A DNA stretch of 64,000 bases from Mycolicibacterium iranicum (GCF_001650495.1 NZ_LWCS01000002.1:62001-126000); one strand, 5' to 3'. Numbered from the stretch's first letter, positions 1 through 8,816 are shown. Numbers and translations are program-made. Notes: generated by a model not told the origin, from the sequence alone.

Positions 1-770
1 GTGCAGTACAGGCCGACGAATCCGCATGCGCCGCAGAGGAGAAGCAGAGGTCCCACGAGCACGGGTTCCAGGCCCGACGACAGGACCAGCAGGGTGATGA
101 ACGTGTACAGGGTGAACTGCCCCAGATAGGTCAGCACGTTCGCGATGGCGACCGCGGCGAGTCCGCTATTCCGCCCGTCGCCGGTTCCGACAGGATGGTC
201 CCCGGCCACCTCTGGCAGAACCACCGCAACGACCACCAGCACCGCCACCGATGCAACCGCCAGAACCGCAAACGAGGCCCGCCATCCCACCGCTGTGCCC
301 AGCGATGTCGAAAGGGGCACGCCCAGAACGAATCCCGCCGACGCGCCGCCGGTGGCCAGGGCCAGCGCCCGCCCCACGTACGCGCCGGACACCAGCCGCG
401 GCACGTACCCGATGCACAACGAGAAGAACAGCGCGTGCGTGATGCCGCCGATGACCCGCCCCGCCGCCACCACCGCGAAAACCGGTGCGGCGGCGACCAT
501 CACGTTCGACAACGCGTAGCCGGCGAGCGTGAGCAGCAGCAACGGCTTGCGCGGGTATCGGCTCGTGATCAGGGTGAGCGGCACCGCGAGCGTGGCGACC
601 ATGACCGCGTAGAGGGTGACCAGCAGGCCCGTCACTGAGGCCTCCACCCCGAATCGGTCGCCGATGCCGGTCAGCAGACCGACAGGGAGCACCTCGGTAG
701 TGACGGCCAGACACGACGCCACCGCCAGCGACAGCAGTGCGGGCAGCGTGGCGCGCAGGTCGGAAGTCAC
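1..770 (-). CDS. MFS transporter, drug/sugar-efflux type (3' end outside window)
   Basis: About 256 codons of a polytopic membrane protein are visible, beginning at a GTG (complement 768-770) and running off the left edge. The translation shows successive hydrophobic segments, the loop-2 motif A remnant RYPRK, and a Gly/Ala-rich segment near residues 135-150 typical of the major facilitator superfamily (AraJ/Bcr-like efflux branch). It probably exports a small molecule or sugar by proton exchange; the substrate cannot be inferred. A perfect TATATT box lies 7 nt before the GTG, so the mRNA is probably leaderless. It is divergent from a ROK regulator with only 51 bp between, and an inverted repeat overlaps its -10 box, so the ROK protein probably controls it. 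Confidence 0.85.
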   Translation of the reverse strand, partial: MTSDLRATLPALLSLAVASCLAVTTEVLPVGLLTGIGDRFGVEASVTGLLVTLYAVMVATLAVPLTLITSRYPRKPLLLLTLAGYALSNVMVAAAPVFAVVAAGRVIGGITHALFFSLCIGYVPRLVSGAYVGRALALATGGASAGFVLGVPLSTSLGTAVGWRASFAVLAVASVAVLVVVAVVLPEVAGDHPVGTGDGRNSGLAAVAIANVLTYLGQFTLYTFITLLVLSSGLEPVLVGPLLLLCGACGFVGLYC

Positions 771-777
771 GGGCGTG

Positions 778-800
778 AATATACTCAGGGCGCGAGTTTA
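778..800. promoter_or_regulatory. Divergent MFS/ROK promoter with inverted repeat
   Basis: The minus-strand -10 TATATT (778-783) is 7 nt upstream of the MFS GTG. An imperfect inverted repeat, TATACTC (780-786), 7 bp spacer, GAGTTTA (794-800), overlaps it. This AT-rich 51-bp gap is the only place an operator for the divergent ROK regulator could sit. Binding by the ROK protein is inferred. Confidence 0.45.
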
Positions 801-821
801 ATCAACTGGAATATTGGTGCC

Positions 822-2003
822 ATGCCGCAACAGCCCGGGTCCGCATCGCAGCTGCGCTGGTACGGCGCTGCGAAGTTGATCGCCTTGGCCCGCTCAGAGC
901 CCGGCATCACGCGCGCGGTCGCCGCCCAGCGACTCTGCATGAGCAGCGGCGGCGCGGCAGATCTGGTCGCCAGGTTGCGGCGCGCGAAGCTGCTCGACGA
1001 GGCACCTGCTCCGGCCCAGGGCCGGGGCAGGCCGACGACGGTGCTACGCCCTCATCCTGAGGGCCCGGTGATACTCGCCGTCGACCTCAGACAGGGCGAC
1101 TGGCGGTTGGCGCGGGCCGGCCTCGACGGCTTTCCGGAGGTGATCGCGCAGGGTCGGCACGGCCGTGCGGGCCCCGCGCGCGTGCTCGACCACATCGCCA
1201 CGGCGATCGCCGAGGAGCACCGCCGACTGTCCGGGCGCGTTCGCGCCGTGTCCGTCTCGGTGGCCGGCACGGTGAGCGAGGCGCGGCTCGTGCAGTTCAC
1301 CACGCGAGGCTGGCGCGACGTCGACCTGACCGCGCTGACGGCTCGACTGCCTGCCCGCGCGACGCTGCCCTTGATCCTGGGCAACGACGCAACCCTTGCG
1401 GGTCTCGCCGAGGCGCGAACGGGCGCAGCCCGCGACGCCGGCACGGTGCTGCATCTGATCGTCCTCGTCGGACTCGGCGGGACGCTCGTCATCAATGGTG
1501 AGCCGGTCGCCGGATGTCGGGGCGCAGCAGGCGAATACGGACACATTCCGTTCGGCGATCCAGACCTGGAGTGCCCGTGCGGGGCACGGGGCTGCTGGGA
1601 CCTCACTGTCGACGGCCGAGCGTTGGCCCGCCATCTCGGTGTCCCGGCACCCGCGGACCCGGTCTCGTTCGCGCACAGGCTTCTTCGCGAACGTCCGGCC
1701 GGCAGTCGCACGGCGTTCGACGCGGTGGCGACCTCGCTCGGACGCGGCATCGCCGGCCTGGTCAATCTGCACGACCCCGAGATCGTGACGCTCGGCGGGC
1801 TGGCGCCGCCGCTCCGCGACGCCGCACCGCACGCGTTCGACACCGCCTACCTCGGCGGGCTGATGGCGTTTCGCAAGTCGGCCGCACCTCCCGTGCGTGA
1901 CGGAATGCTCGGCGAGGACGCTTCGCTGCACGGGGCCGCGGCGCTGGCCCTCGACCGCGTGACATCGGAGGCGGCACTGGCCGACTGGGCCGGGCGACAC
2001 TGA
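822..2003 (+). CDS. ROK family transcriptional regulator
   Basis: This 393-residue protein has an N-terminal winged-helix region (about residues 12-75, ending in the GRGRPTTVLR wing typical of ROK repressors) followed by an actin-fold ROK domain. The ROK zinc site is complete: His241 and CPCGARGC with Cys251, Cys253 and Cys258. The sugar-kinase catalytic pair Asn188-Asp189 (GNDAT) is present, but the phosphate-1 loop is degenerate (DLRQG), which favours a regulator over an active sugar kinase. ROK repressors usually sense a sugar or sugar phosphate. The gene is divergent from an MFS transporter, its likely target. malQ downstream hints at a carbohydrate setting, but that link is speculative. 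Confidence 0.88.
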   Translation: MPQQPGSASQLRWYGAAKLIALARSEPGITRAVAAQRLCMSSGGAADLVARLRRAKLLDEAPAPAQGRGRPTTVLRPHPEGPVILAVDLRQGDWRLARAGLDGFPEVIAQGRHGRAGPARVLDHIATAIAEEHRRLSGRVRAVSVSVAGTVSEARLVQFTTRGWRDVDLTALTARLPARATLPLILGNDATLAGLAEARTGAARDAGTVLHLIVLVGLGGTLVINGEPVAGCRGAAGEYGHIPFGDPDLECPCGARGCWDLTVDGRALARHLGVPAPADPVSFAHRLLRERPAGSRTAFDAVATSLGRGIAGLVNLHDPEIVTLGGLAPPLRDAAPHAFDTAYLGGLMAFRKSAAPPVRDGMLGEDASLHGAAALALDRVTSEAALADWAGRH

Positions 2004-2060
2004 GGTCGTGGTCGAACATGCGGCGGGTTTCGGCCCTGCCGGGGCGGGTAACGATGTGGC

Positions 2061-2174
2061 ATGACGACTCCGGAGCCCAGCATTGAGACAGACGAAGTAC
2101 TGACGACCCCGGCCACCCCCGGGGCTGAAGCGCTTCCCACCGACGGCGAGGACGACGATTCGGGGACGTCCTAG
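2061..2174 (+). CDS. Possible small acidic peptide (37 aa)
   Basis: An ATG-initiated frame of 37 codons begins MTTPEPSIETDEVLTT and ends at a TAG just before the MpaB gene. The product would be strongly acidic, rich in Thr, Pro, Glu and Asp, with no Cys, no membrane segment and no recognisable motif. There is no clear Shine-Dalgarno sequence. It fills a gap of about 200 bp that otherwise holds nothing. I do not recognise a family, and it may not be translated. Confidence 0.3.
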   Translation: MTTPEPSIETDEVLTTPATPGAEALPTDGEDDDSGTS

Positions 2175-2205
2175 CCGGCGACGTTCTCGGTGATATGACG
2201 GAGGC

Positions 2206-3405
2206 ATGGGACCGACGTCGTTCAGGTATCCGCCGGCGAAGCACCGCCGGATGCGGCTGCTGTACCCGTCGGATGCCGTCGCGAAGGCCTTCATCGACGG
2301 ACTCGACGAGGGCGATCCCGTCGCCGAGCGGTTCGTCGCCGAGACCTATCACGGTGAGCTCGGCGCCCGGAAGGCCCGCCATCTCGTCGAGGAAGCACAA
2401 CGCGTCGGCATCGACAACATGCAGGACGCCCCGGACTCGATGCGAGCGCTGTTCGCGGAGTTCGAGCAGATTCCCGAATGGGTCGACACCGAACTCGTGG
2501 AGGAAGGTGCCGCGGTGTGGCGGCGCTGGGCCTATGCGCTCGGCGCACTCGGCAACGCAGGCACCAACGACACCTACACCGAGGGCTGGCTCGCGGTGCC
2601 GCTGTCGCTGTCCGGCGGGTATGCCGGCCGACGTGCGCTACACCGGTACCTCGAAACGTCGCGGTGGTGGATCGAGGTCTGCCGACCCGGCGCGATCCTG
2701 ACCCCAGGGTCGTTGGGCCGCAACATCTCTCTGCACGTGCGAATCATGCACGTCAGCATCCGCGCCCGGGTGAAGCAGCATCCCGAATGGGATGCCGAGA
2801 GCTGGGGCCTGCCGATCAGCCAGTCCGCGATGCTGTTGACGCTTCTCGGCGGCAGCGTCGCACCGGCGTTCGGGCTGTTTCTGCTCGGGCATCTCACCTC
2901 CCCGAGGGAGATGCGGGCGGTCCTGCATTTCAACCGGTACTGCGGCCATCTCGTCGGCGTCCGGTGTGACGGCTACTTCCCGGAAACCATTCCCGATGCG
3001 TGGCGGATCCTGCTGATGGCCAATGCCGCTCGCAGCTACGACAGCGGCGACACCGGCGCCGAACTCGTCGAATCCTTTGTCCCCGCCTTCGCGCCGAGCC
3101 CGGATTCACGCGGCCTCGCGCGTCTCCGCGCCGAGTACCACTATCGGGTGCAGGCAGGTTACCTCGGCTTGTACATGCTGCCGTGGAATCGCCGCCGATA
3201 CCGATTGCCGGCGGTACTTCCCGGAATGGTGCTGCTGCTCTTACGTTCTCCGCTCATCGCCGGCCTGGAGATCCTGCGGCGGCTCTCACCGGGCATCGAC
3301 AGGCGCTGGCAGGCGATGAACCTCAGACGCTGGGAAGCCTGGCTGCAGTGGCAATCGGCCGGTAAGGCGGCTGCCTTCGAGGCGGCCGCTCCACTGCGGC
3401 GCTGA
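2206..3405 (+). CDS. Oxygenase MpaB family protein (DUF2236)
   Basis: The 399-residue protein belongs to the MpaB / latex-clearing-protein-like family (DUF2236), predicted b-type haem enzymes common in mycobacteria. Supporting signs are the central RIMHVSIR segment, which fits the conserved His/Arg haem region, a conserved Trp-rich C-terminal part (NLRRWEAWLQW), and a hydrophobic stretch around VLPGMVLLLLRSPLIAGLEIL. Known members include MpaB in mycophenolic acid biosynthesis and rubber oxygenase Lcp; the substrate here is unknown. The ATG at 2206 has a GGAGG unusually close upstream, so the start is somewhat uncertain. malQ follows after 48 bp on the same strand. Confidence 0.82.
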   Translation: MGPTSFRYPPAKHRRMRLLYPSDAVAKAFIDGLDEGDPVAERFVAETYHGELGARKARHLVEEAQRVGIDNMQDAPDSMRALFAEFEQIPEWVDTELVEEGAAVWRRWAYALGALGNAGTNDTYTEGWLAVPLSLSGGYAGRRALHRYLETSRWWIEVCRPGAILTPGSLGRNISLHVRIMHVSIRARVKQHPEWDAESWGLPISQSAMLLTLLGGSVAPAFGLFLLGHLTSPREMRAVLHFNRYCGHLVGVRCDGYFPETIPDAWRILLMANAARSYDSGDTGAELVESFVPAFAPSPDSRGLARLRAEYHYRVQAGYLGLYMLPWNRRRYRLPAVLPGMVLLLLRSPLIAGLEILRRLSPGIDRRWQAMNLRRWEAWLQWQSAGKAAAFEAAAPLRR

Positions 3406-3453
3406 CAGCTGACGGTCGGGATTAGGGAATCTCCCTGGGGGTACAGAGGCGCC

Positions 3454-5463
3454 GTGACGACGGCGATCCCCCAACCCGCGCCCGACGACCTGCGTCGGCT
3501 GGCCGCAGCGCACGGGGTGGCCACCTCGTACCGCAACGAACGGCGGGAGCCGGTCGAGGTGGACGCCGATGTGGTCATCCGCGTGCTGGCGTTGATGGAG
3601 GTCGATGCCCGCGACGAGAACAGCCGCCGCGCTGAACTGGCGCGACTCGACGAAAGCGCCCGCGCGGGCGTGCTACCCCCCACGATCTCGATGCGCGTGG
3701 GCGGGCGACCGCGAGTGGTACCCGGGGCCGTGTCCCTCGTCGGAGAGGACGGCTCCGAGACCCCGGTCAACGACGAACTGCCCGGCGATCTGTCGCCGGG
3801 CTGGTACCGGTTGCACACGCGCAACGGTCAACACGCCACCGTCGTCGCCGCCCCGCCAAAAGTTCCCGCAGCGCCGCCGACGTGGGGATGGATGCTGCAG
3901 CTCTATGCCCTGCGATCGTCCCGTTCCTGGGGCATCGGTGACCTCGGAGATCTGCGGGAGTTCGTCGAGTGGACTGCGGCTGAACACGGTGCGGGAGCCG
4001 TCCTGCTCAACCCCCTCCATGCGCCCGGCCCGACCCATCCGGTGCAGCCGTCGCCCTACACCCCGTCGAGTCGCCGGTTCGCCAATCCCCTGTCGCTGCG
4101 CATCGAGGACACCGACGCCTATCGGCGGGCGGACGCCGACGTCCGGGCCGAGGTGGACGCGTTGCGTGTCTCCTCATCGACCTCGCGAATCGACCATGAC
4201 CTCGTGTGGGTCGCCAAACGTGGTGCGCTGGAATTGCTGTGGCGCGCCGAGAGCCGCCCCGACCCGCTGAACGGATCGTCGGGGTCGGCGGGGCTTCGGG
4301 ACTGGGCCACCTACTGCGCGCTGGCAGAGCGGCACGGCGGCCGGTGGAGCCGGTGGCCCGAGGCGCTGCGAGACGTCAACGGATCGGCCGTGGCAGACGC
4401 ACGCCGCGAGCTGGCTTCCAGGGTGGCGTTCCACGCCTGGGTGCAGCACCGCTGCGCCGAGCAACTGATGGCCATCCGGGATTCCGCCCGGGACGCCGGC
4501 ATGGGACTGGGCATCCTGCATGACCTTGCTGTGGGTGTCGACGCGGACGGCGCCGACGCGTGGGCACTTGCCGACGTGCTCGCCGCGGGCGTGAGCGTCG
4601 GGGCGCCCCCGGACAATTTCACGCCCCGCGGCCAGGACTGGGGATTGCCGCCTTGGCGGCCCGACCGGTTGGCCGCCACCGGTTATGCCGCACTGCGGGA
4701 CATGTTGCGCGCTGTCCTCGCGCACGCGGACGGTCTTCGGATCGATCACGTCGCGGGTCTGTGGCGACTCTGGTGGATTCCGCCGGGCGACGGCCCGGAC
4801 CGCGGCACCTACGTGCACTACGACGCGGAGACCATGCTCGCGGTGCTGGCGTTGGAGGCACACCGGGCGCACGCGACCGTCGTCGGGGAGGACCTGGGCA
4901 CCGTCGAACCCGAAGTCACCGAGGCTCTAGCCGCCAACGGCATGCTGGGGTGCGCGGTGTCCTGGTTCACCCGTGATCAGTCCTCGGAGGACGAACCGCT
5001 ACTGGCGCCCGGTCACTGGCCGGCCCGCGCGGCGGCGAGTCTCTCGACGCACGATCTGCCGACCGCGGCCGGTTTCTTCCGGGGCGAGCACGTACGGGTT
5101 CGCGCCGAGCTCGGCCTGCTCAACGATGTCGGCGCCGAGCAGGCCAACGCCGACAGGGAGAGGGCCGAATGGCTGGCCCTGTTGCGGTCCGAACACTTTC
5201 TGGACGGTGATACAGAGCCCGACGAAACGGCGATCATCGTTGCGATGCACCGGTTCCTGGCGGCGACGGCGAGCCGGCTCAAGCTGATCTCGCCCTACGA
5301 CGTCATCGCCGAGCCGAGGCAGCCGAACCTTCCCGGGACAGTGGATGAATATCCGAACTGGCGGCTGCCGCTCCCCCTGACGCTGGAGGAACTTCGCGCC
5401 GATCCGCGGGTCGCCACGATCACCTCCGTCTTTCGCGACCGACCCAATCCTCGGGATCGGTAG
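3454..5463 (+). CDS. malQ: 4-alpha-glucanotransferase (amylomaltase, GH77)
   Basis: MalQ transfers maltodextrin segments between glucans in cytosolic glycogen/maltodextrin metabolism. The 669-residue protein carries the GH77 catalytic set: nucleophile Asp431 in LRIDHVAG, acid/base Glu479 in GEDLGT, and Asp534 in HDLPT. Upstream are the GWMLQLYALRS and PYTPSSRRFANPL substrate-binding segments. Length fits the actinobacterial form with an N-terminal extension. Translation starts at GTG 3454. It is convergent with an NmrA-type gene across 78 bp. No other glycogen genes are in the window. Confidence 0.95.
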   Translation: MTTAIPQPAPDDLRRLAAAHGVATSYRNERREPVEVDADVVIRVLALMEVDARDENSRRAELARLDESARAGVLPPTISMRVGGRPRVVPGAVSLVGEDGSETPVNDELPGDLSPGWYRLHTRNGQHATVVAAPPKVPAAPPTWGWMLQLYALRSSRSWGIGDLGDLREFVEWTAAEHGAGAVLLNPLHAPGPTHPVQPSPYTPSSRRFANPLSLRIEDTDAYRRADADVRAEVDALRVSSSTSRIDHDLVWVAKRGALELLWRAESRPDPLNGSSGSAGLRDWATYCALAERHGGRWSRWPEALRDVNGSAVADARRELASRVAFHAWVQHRCAEQLMAIRDSARDAGMGLGILHDLAVGVDADGADAWALADVLAAGVSVGAPPDNFTPRGQDWGLPPWRPDRLAATGYAALRDMLRAVLAHADGLRIDHVAGLWRLWWIPPGDGPDRGTYVHYDAETMLAVLALEAHRAHATVVGEDLGTVEPEVTEALAANGMLGCAVSWFTRDQSSEDEPLLAPGHWPARAAASLSTHDLPTAAGFFRGEHVRVRAELGLLNDVGAEQANADRERAEWLALLRSEHFLDGDTEPDETAIIVAMHRFLAATASRLKLISPYDVIAEPRQPNLPGTVDEYPNWRLPLPLTLEELRADPRVATITSVFRDRPNPRDR

Positions 5464-5541
5464 CTCTTCGCTCTTCGGTGCGCTTGCGCCCGTGTTTTGC
5501 TGCGGCGTCTCGCGGCGCGGCGATGGTGTTGGCGGCACGTT

Positions 5542-6369
5542 TCACAGGAGGTCGCGGTGCCGCGCCAGAAACTGCGCCACGGACGTCCCCGGACGACCGG
5601 TGAGGCGGCTGACGGTATCGGTCACCCGGTCCTCGGATCCTTGCCTGATCTCTTCGTCCATCGTGGCGAGTATCGCCGCGAACTCGCGAGGCACCCCGGT
5701 GGCGGCGATCTGCGCGGCGCGTTCTGCCGTGCCGACCGCGATGTGGCGGATCGATCTGCCGGTGAGCTCTGCTGCCAGCGTGCAGACCTCGGCGTAGCTC
5801 AGCGCTTGCGGGCCGGTGATGACGAGTTCGGAATTGGGGGCGTCGTCCCGCAGGAGACAGTGCGTGGCCACGGCGGCGATGTCCTCGGTGTCGACGAAAC
5901 CGATCCGACCGTCACCCGTCGCGGTGGTGACGACTCCGCGGCGCAGGCCATGCGCAACGGGATGTTCACCGACGAAGTTCTGCATGAACCAGGACGGCCG
6001 CAGGATCGCCCACTCCGGCAGAAGGTCGGTCACCAGACGGTGTAGCGCACCGAGTCCGCTCTCGCCCGGGTCGACCGCCGACGAGCTGAGCAGGACGACG
6101 CGGCGCAGCCCCTGCCGGAGTCCGATTTCCAGGAACGGCTGCACGATCGGCGCGGGTTCGGCCTCGCCGATCGGTGCGACGAGATACATGCGTTCGACGT
6201 CAGCAAGCGCGGGCGTGTAGGTCTGCGGGTCGTTCCAGTCGAATCTGATGCCATCGGGCCCCGGCCTGCGGCTGGCTTTGCGCACACCGACCTCGGCGTT
6301 CGCCAACAGGCGGCTCACGGCCGAACCGGTGTTGCCCGTCGCCCCGGTGACCAGGACCGGCGCTCTCAC
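5542..6369 (-). CDS. NmrA/NAD(P)H-binding family protein
   Basis: This 275-residue Rossmann-fold protein begins with the dinucleotide motif VTGATGNTGSAV, and has LLSSSAVDPG and LRPSWFMQN segments typical of atypical short-chain dehydrogenases of the NmrA / azoreductase-like group. These either reduce quinone-like substrates or act as redox sensors. Its GTG start overlaps the stop of the SnoaL-like gene upstream (GTGA at 6366-6369), so the two are translationally coupled. The pair is divergent from a TetR gene and probably controlled by it. Confidence 0.85.
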   Translation of the reverse strand: MRAPVLVTGATGNTGSAVSRLLANAEVGVRKASRRPGPDGIRFDWNDPQTYTPALADVERMYLVAPIGEAEPAPIVQPFLEIGLRQGLRRVVLLSSSAVDPGESGLGALHRLVTDLLPEWAILRPSWFMQNFVGEHPVAHGLRRGVVTTATGDGRIGFVDTEDIAAVATHCLLRDDAPNSELVITGPQALSYAEVCTLAAELTGRSIRHIAVGTAERAAQIAATGVPREFAAILATMDEEIRQGSEDRVTDTVSRLTGRPGTSVAQFLARHRDLL

Positions 6370-6797
6370 TCGGTCTCACCCAGCACCTCGGCAGCGGCCT
6401 GCGGGCTCCAGTAGTCGCGGTAGTTCTCGATGCCGTCCTCCCCGACGGTCACGACAGCGACGTAGCGCATCCGGTAGGGCTTCTGCGCGGCCACGGCCAC
6501 GCCATCCACCTCGAACTCGAGGATCACTGTCGACGGATCGCCTGTCTGATGCCGGACTTCGGAGGTGATGGCCCGGACATCGAGCATCTCGGTGTACCCG
6601 GAAAGATAGTCGGCCACGGCGGATCGGCCGTCGAGACGCGCAGGCTGTCCCGCCGCGGCGAACGGGAATTCCATGGTGCCGTCAGGTGCCCAGAGCTGCG
6701 CGAACCCCGTCATGTCGTGGGCGAGCAGGAGGTCGAGCGCGCGGTCGATGACGGCGTTGGCGTGCTCGCGTCGGGTCTGTGCAGTCAAAGGGGACAT
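6366..6797 (-). CDS. SnoaL-like / nuclear transport factor 2 fold protein
   Basis: The 143-residue protein has the NTF2/SnoaL-like layout: an N-terminal helix pair (VIDRALDLLLAHD), then WAPDGTMEFPFAAAG, a central RSAVADYLSG segment and a C-terminal IENYRDYWSPQAA strand. Such proteins are small polyketide cyclases, isomerases or ligand-binding proteins. I chose the ATG at 6797 because GGAG lies 5 nt upstream; the open frame continues further but has no initiation signal. It is the first gene of a two-gene operon with the NmrA protein. Confidence 0.82.
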   Translation of the reverse strand: MSPLTAQTRREHANAVIDRALDLLLAHDMTGFAQLWAPDGTMEFPFAAAGQPARLDGRSAVADYLSGYTEMLDVRAITSEVRHQTGDPSTVILEFEVDGVAVAAQKPYRMRYVAVVTVGEDGIENYRDYWSPQAAAEVLGETE

Positions 6798-6814
6798 GAA
6801 GGCTCCAGTCGTTT

Positions 6815-6838
6815 GGACGGGACGGTTACGTCCCGTCC
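6815..6838. promoter_or_regulatory. Perfect palindrome, TetR operator candidate 1
   Basis: GGACGGGACG and CGTCCCGTCC form perfect 10-bp arms around GTTA, 18 bp upstream of the SnoaL-like ATG. It sits in the 93-bp gap between the divergent snoaL-nmrA operon and the TetR gene and shares the GGACGG half-site with the second palindrome. Confidence 0.55.
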
Positions 6839-6854
6839 ACCTTAACGCGGATAT

Positions 6855-6884
6855 GGACGGTACTGTTCCGTCCCGGCGTAAAGT
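6855..6884 (+). promoter_or_regulatory. TetR operator candidate 2 and -10 of the tetR gene
   Basis: GGACGGTAC (6855-6863) and GTTCCGTCC (6865-6873) form a 19-bp near-perfect palindrome around a central T. TAAAGT (6879-6884) follows and ends 6 nt before the GTG at 6891, fitting a leaderless start. The palindrome therefore occupies the -35 to -18 region, ideal for autorepression. Confidence 0.55.
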
Positions 6885-6890
6885 GGTCCG

Positions 6891-7487
6891 GTGCCCACCA
6901 CTCGTCGCGAACCGACCGGCGCCGCGGTATTCAAGCCCGAGGTGACCGACGCGATCACCACCGCCGCGATGGAAACCCTCGTCGAGGTCGGCTACGCGAA
7001 ACTGTCGATGGAAAGCGTCGCCAGGCGCGCCGGGGTCGGCAAAAGCGCGGTCTACCGGCGCTGGCCGTCCAAAATCGAGTTGGTCACCGCCGTACTCGGC
7101 CAGTTCAGTGTCCCGTCCACGCCACCGCCGGACACCGGAAGTCTTCGTGGTGATATCCGCGCTCTCCTGGAAGCCGTTGCCGATTGGCTCACCGAGCCCA
7201 GGATGCGCGCGATCCTGCCCAGCCTTCTCGCCGAGTATGACCGCAACCCGGCCCTTGCCGAAGCCAGCGCTGCCCACATCGGCGAACCGCGCAGACAGTG
7301 GGCGCGCCACACCCTCGACCGGGCCGTCCAACGCGGAGACGCGACCCAGGAGCAGGCCGATCTACTGCTGGACCTGCTCGCCGCGCCCACGTATTGGCGC
7401 GTCGCACACGGCAGGCCCGTCGACGACGCCTACCTCGATCTGCTCGCCGACATGCTGACCCGGGCGGTGGGGACAGCCCTACCCTGA
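6891..7487 (+). CDS. TetR family transcriptional regulator
   Basis: This 198-residue regulator has the TetR HTH at about residues 18-65 (ITTAAMETLVEVGY ... VARRAGVGKSAVYRRWPSK) and a C-terminal ligand-binding region of the TetR_C_16/11 type (RAILPSLLAEYDRNP ... LLDLLAAPTYWR). It reads from GTG 6891, probably leaderless. Two GGACGG-armed palindromes in the divergent gap are its likely operators, giving control of itself and of the snoaL-nmrA pair. The inducer is unknown. Confidence 0.9.
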   Translation: MPTTRREPTGAAVFKPEVTDAITTAAMETLVEVGYAKLSMESVARRAGVGKSAVYRRWPSKIELVTAVLGQFSVPSTPPPDTGSLRGDIRALLEAVADWLTEPRMRAILPSLLAEYDRNPALAEASAAHIGEPRRQWARHTLDRAVQRGDATQEQADLLLDLLAAPTYWRVAHGRPVDDAYLDLLADMLTRAVGTALP

Positions 7488-7523
7488 AGACGCGGGCGGA
7501 CCGGATGGGAGCGGCACCGACAG

Positions 7524-8816
7524 ATGCTTAGCGTCAAGTCCATGGTGAGCCGCGGGAGCCCCGGAACCTTGAGACAGCTCGGTACCGACACCGGGTACAC
7601 CCTGCTGGGCTTTCCGCTCGCGGTCGTGAGCTTCTGCGTGCTGGTGACGGCGCTGTCGACCGGGCTGGGACTGCTCGCGATCGTGCTCGGGGTGCCGGTC
7701 CTGACCGCGACGCTGTTCATCGCCCGCGCCTTCGCCGACATCGAGCGGCTGCGATTCCCCGCCGTGCTGCGCGTGCCGCGGACCCGGCCGACCTATCGCA
7801 CGCCCCAACCCCGGGCCGGTCTGTGGCGCCGGATGGTCACTCCCCTCACCCAGGCGCAGTTCTGGCTCGATCTGTCGCACGGCATTCTGCACTTCCCGAT
7901 CGCGGTGACCACTTTTTGCGTCGTCCTCACCTGGTGGGCGGCAGCGATCGGCGGCACGCTGACAGTCTTCTGGGACTGGAGCATCCCGCGCGGACCCGAC
8001 AATCAGTCGCTCGCCCAGCTGATCGGCCTCGGCGACAGCACCCTCGCCCGGATCGGATTTCAGACGGCCGTCGGCGTGCTGTGCCTGATCACCCTTCCGT
8101 TCGTGGTGCGCGGCTGTGCCCTGGTCTCGGCACACTTCAGCCGGTTCCTGCTGACCGGGGTGGCCGAGATGCGTCAGACGATCACGGTCCTGACCGAACA
8201 GAAGGCGGCAGCCGCCTCGGCCGAGGCCACCGCGCTGCGCCGCCTTGAGCGCGACATCCACGACGGCCCGCAGCAGCGGCTCGTGCGGCTGGCGATGGAT
8301 CTCAGTCGCGCCCGCCAGCATCTCGACACCGATCCCGAGGCCTTACGCCGAACCCTCGACGAGGCATTGAACCAGACCCAGGAGACGCTTGACGAGTTGC
8401 GGGCGCTGTCCCGCGGCATCGCGCCGCCGGTGCTCACCGATCGAGGCTTGCCCAGCGCACTGGCCGCGCTCGCCATACGGTGCACCGTGCCTGTCGAGCT
8501 CGCCGTCGATCCCGAACTCGGGATGCCCGACGGGCGTCTGGACGCCGCGGTGGAGACCACGGTGTACTTCGCGGTGGCGGAGGCGCTGACCAATGTCGCC
8601 AAGCACAGCGGGGCGGGCCACTGCTGGATCACCGTCGCGCACGGTCCCGGCCGCGTCGGCGTCGAGGTCACCGACGACGGCAACGGTGGCGCACATCTAT
8701 CCAAAGGGCACGGCCTGGCGGGCCTCGACGACCGCGTGCAGGCAGCCGGTGGCACGCTGACCGTGACGAGCCCGGCAGGCGGGCCGACGACGATCGGAGT
8801 GACGCTCCCGTGCTGA
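7524..8816 (+). CDS. Sensor histidine kinase (HisKA_3, NarL-system type)
   Basis: The 430-residue membrane kinase has a hydrophobic N-terminal sensor with membrane segments at about residues 25-70, 120-150 and 180-203 (the 'putative sensor' type common in actinobacteria), a HisKA_3 dimerisation domain with phosphoacceptor His246 in ERDIHDGPQQRLV, and an HATPase domain (EALTNVAKHSGA, DDGNGG, GHGLAGLDDRV). It phosphorylates the LuxR-type response regulator whose GTG overlaps its 3' end by 7 nt. The stimulus cannot be read from sequence. An alternative ATG lies at 7542. Confidence 0.92.
   Translation: MLSVKSMVSRGSPGTLRQLGTDTGYTLLGFPLAVVSFCVLVTALSTGLGLLAIVLGVPVLTATLFIARAFADIERLRFPAVLRVPRTRPTYRTPQPRAGLWRRMVTPLTQAQFWLDLSHGILHFPIAVTTFCVVLTWWAAAIGGTLTVFWDWSIPRGPDNQSLAQLIGLGDSTLARIGFQTAVGVLCLITLPFVVRGCALVSAHFSRFLLTGVAEMRQTITVLTEQKAAAASAEATALRRLERDIHDGPQQRLVRLAMDLSRARQHLDTDPEALRRTLDEALNQTQETLDELRALSRGIAPPVLTDRGLPSALAALAIRCTVPVELAVDPELGMPDGRLDAAVETTVYFAVAEALTNVAKHSGAGHCWITVAHGPGRVGVEVTDDGNGGAHLSKGHGLAGLDDRVQAAGGTLTVTSPAGGPTTIGVTLPC

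Noticed and set aside
2061..2174. Idea that the 37-aa acidic peptide is a RiPP or mycofactocin-type precursor
   Set aside because: It lacks the C-terminal core residues of such precursors, has no Cys, and no maturase is nearby.
1044..2294. 416-codon minus-strand frame opposite the ROK gene
   Set aside because: The composition is typical of an antisense shadow, and the ROK zinc motif on the plus strand fixes the true coding strand.
5464..5541. Possible terminator between malQ and the convergent NmrA gene
   Set aside because: A short TTTT and GCGC repeats are present, but no stem of useful length precedes the T-run.
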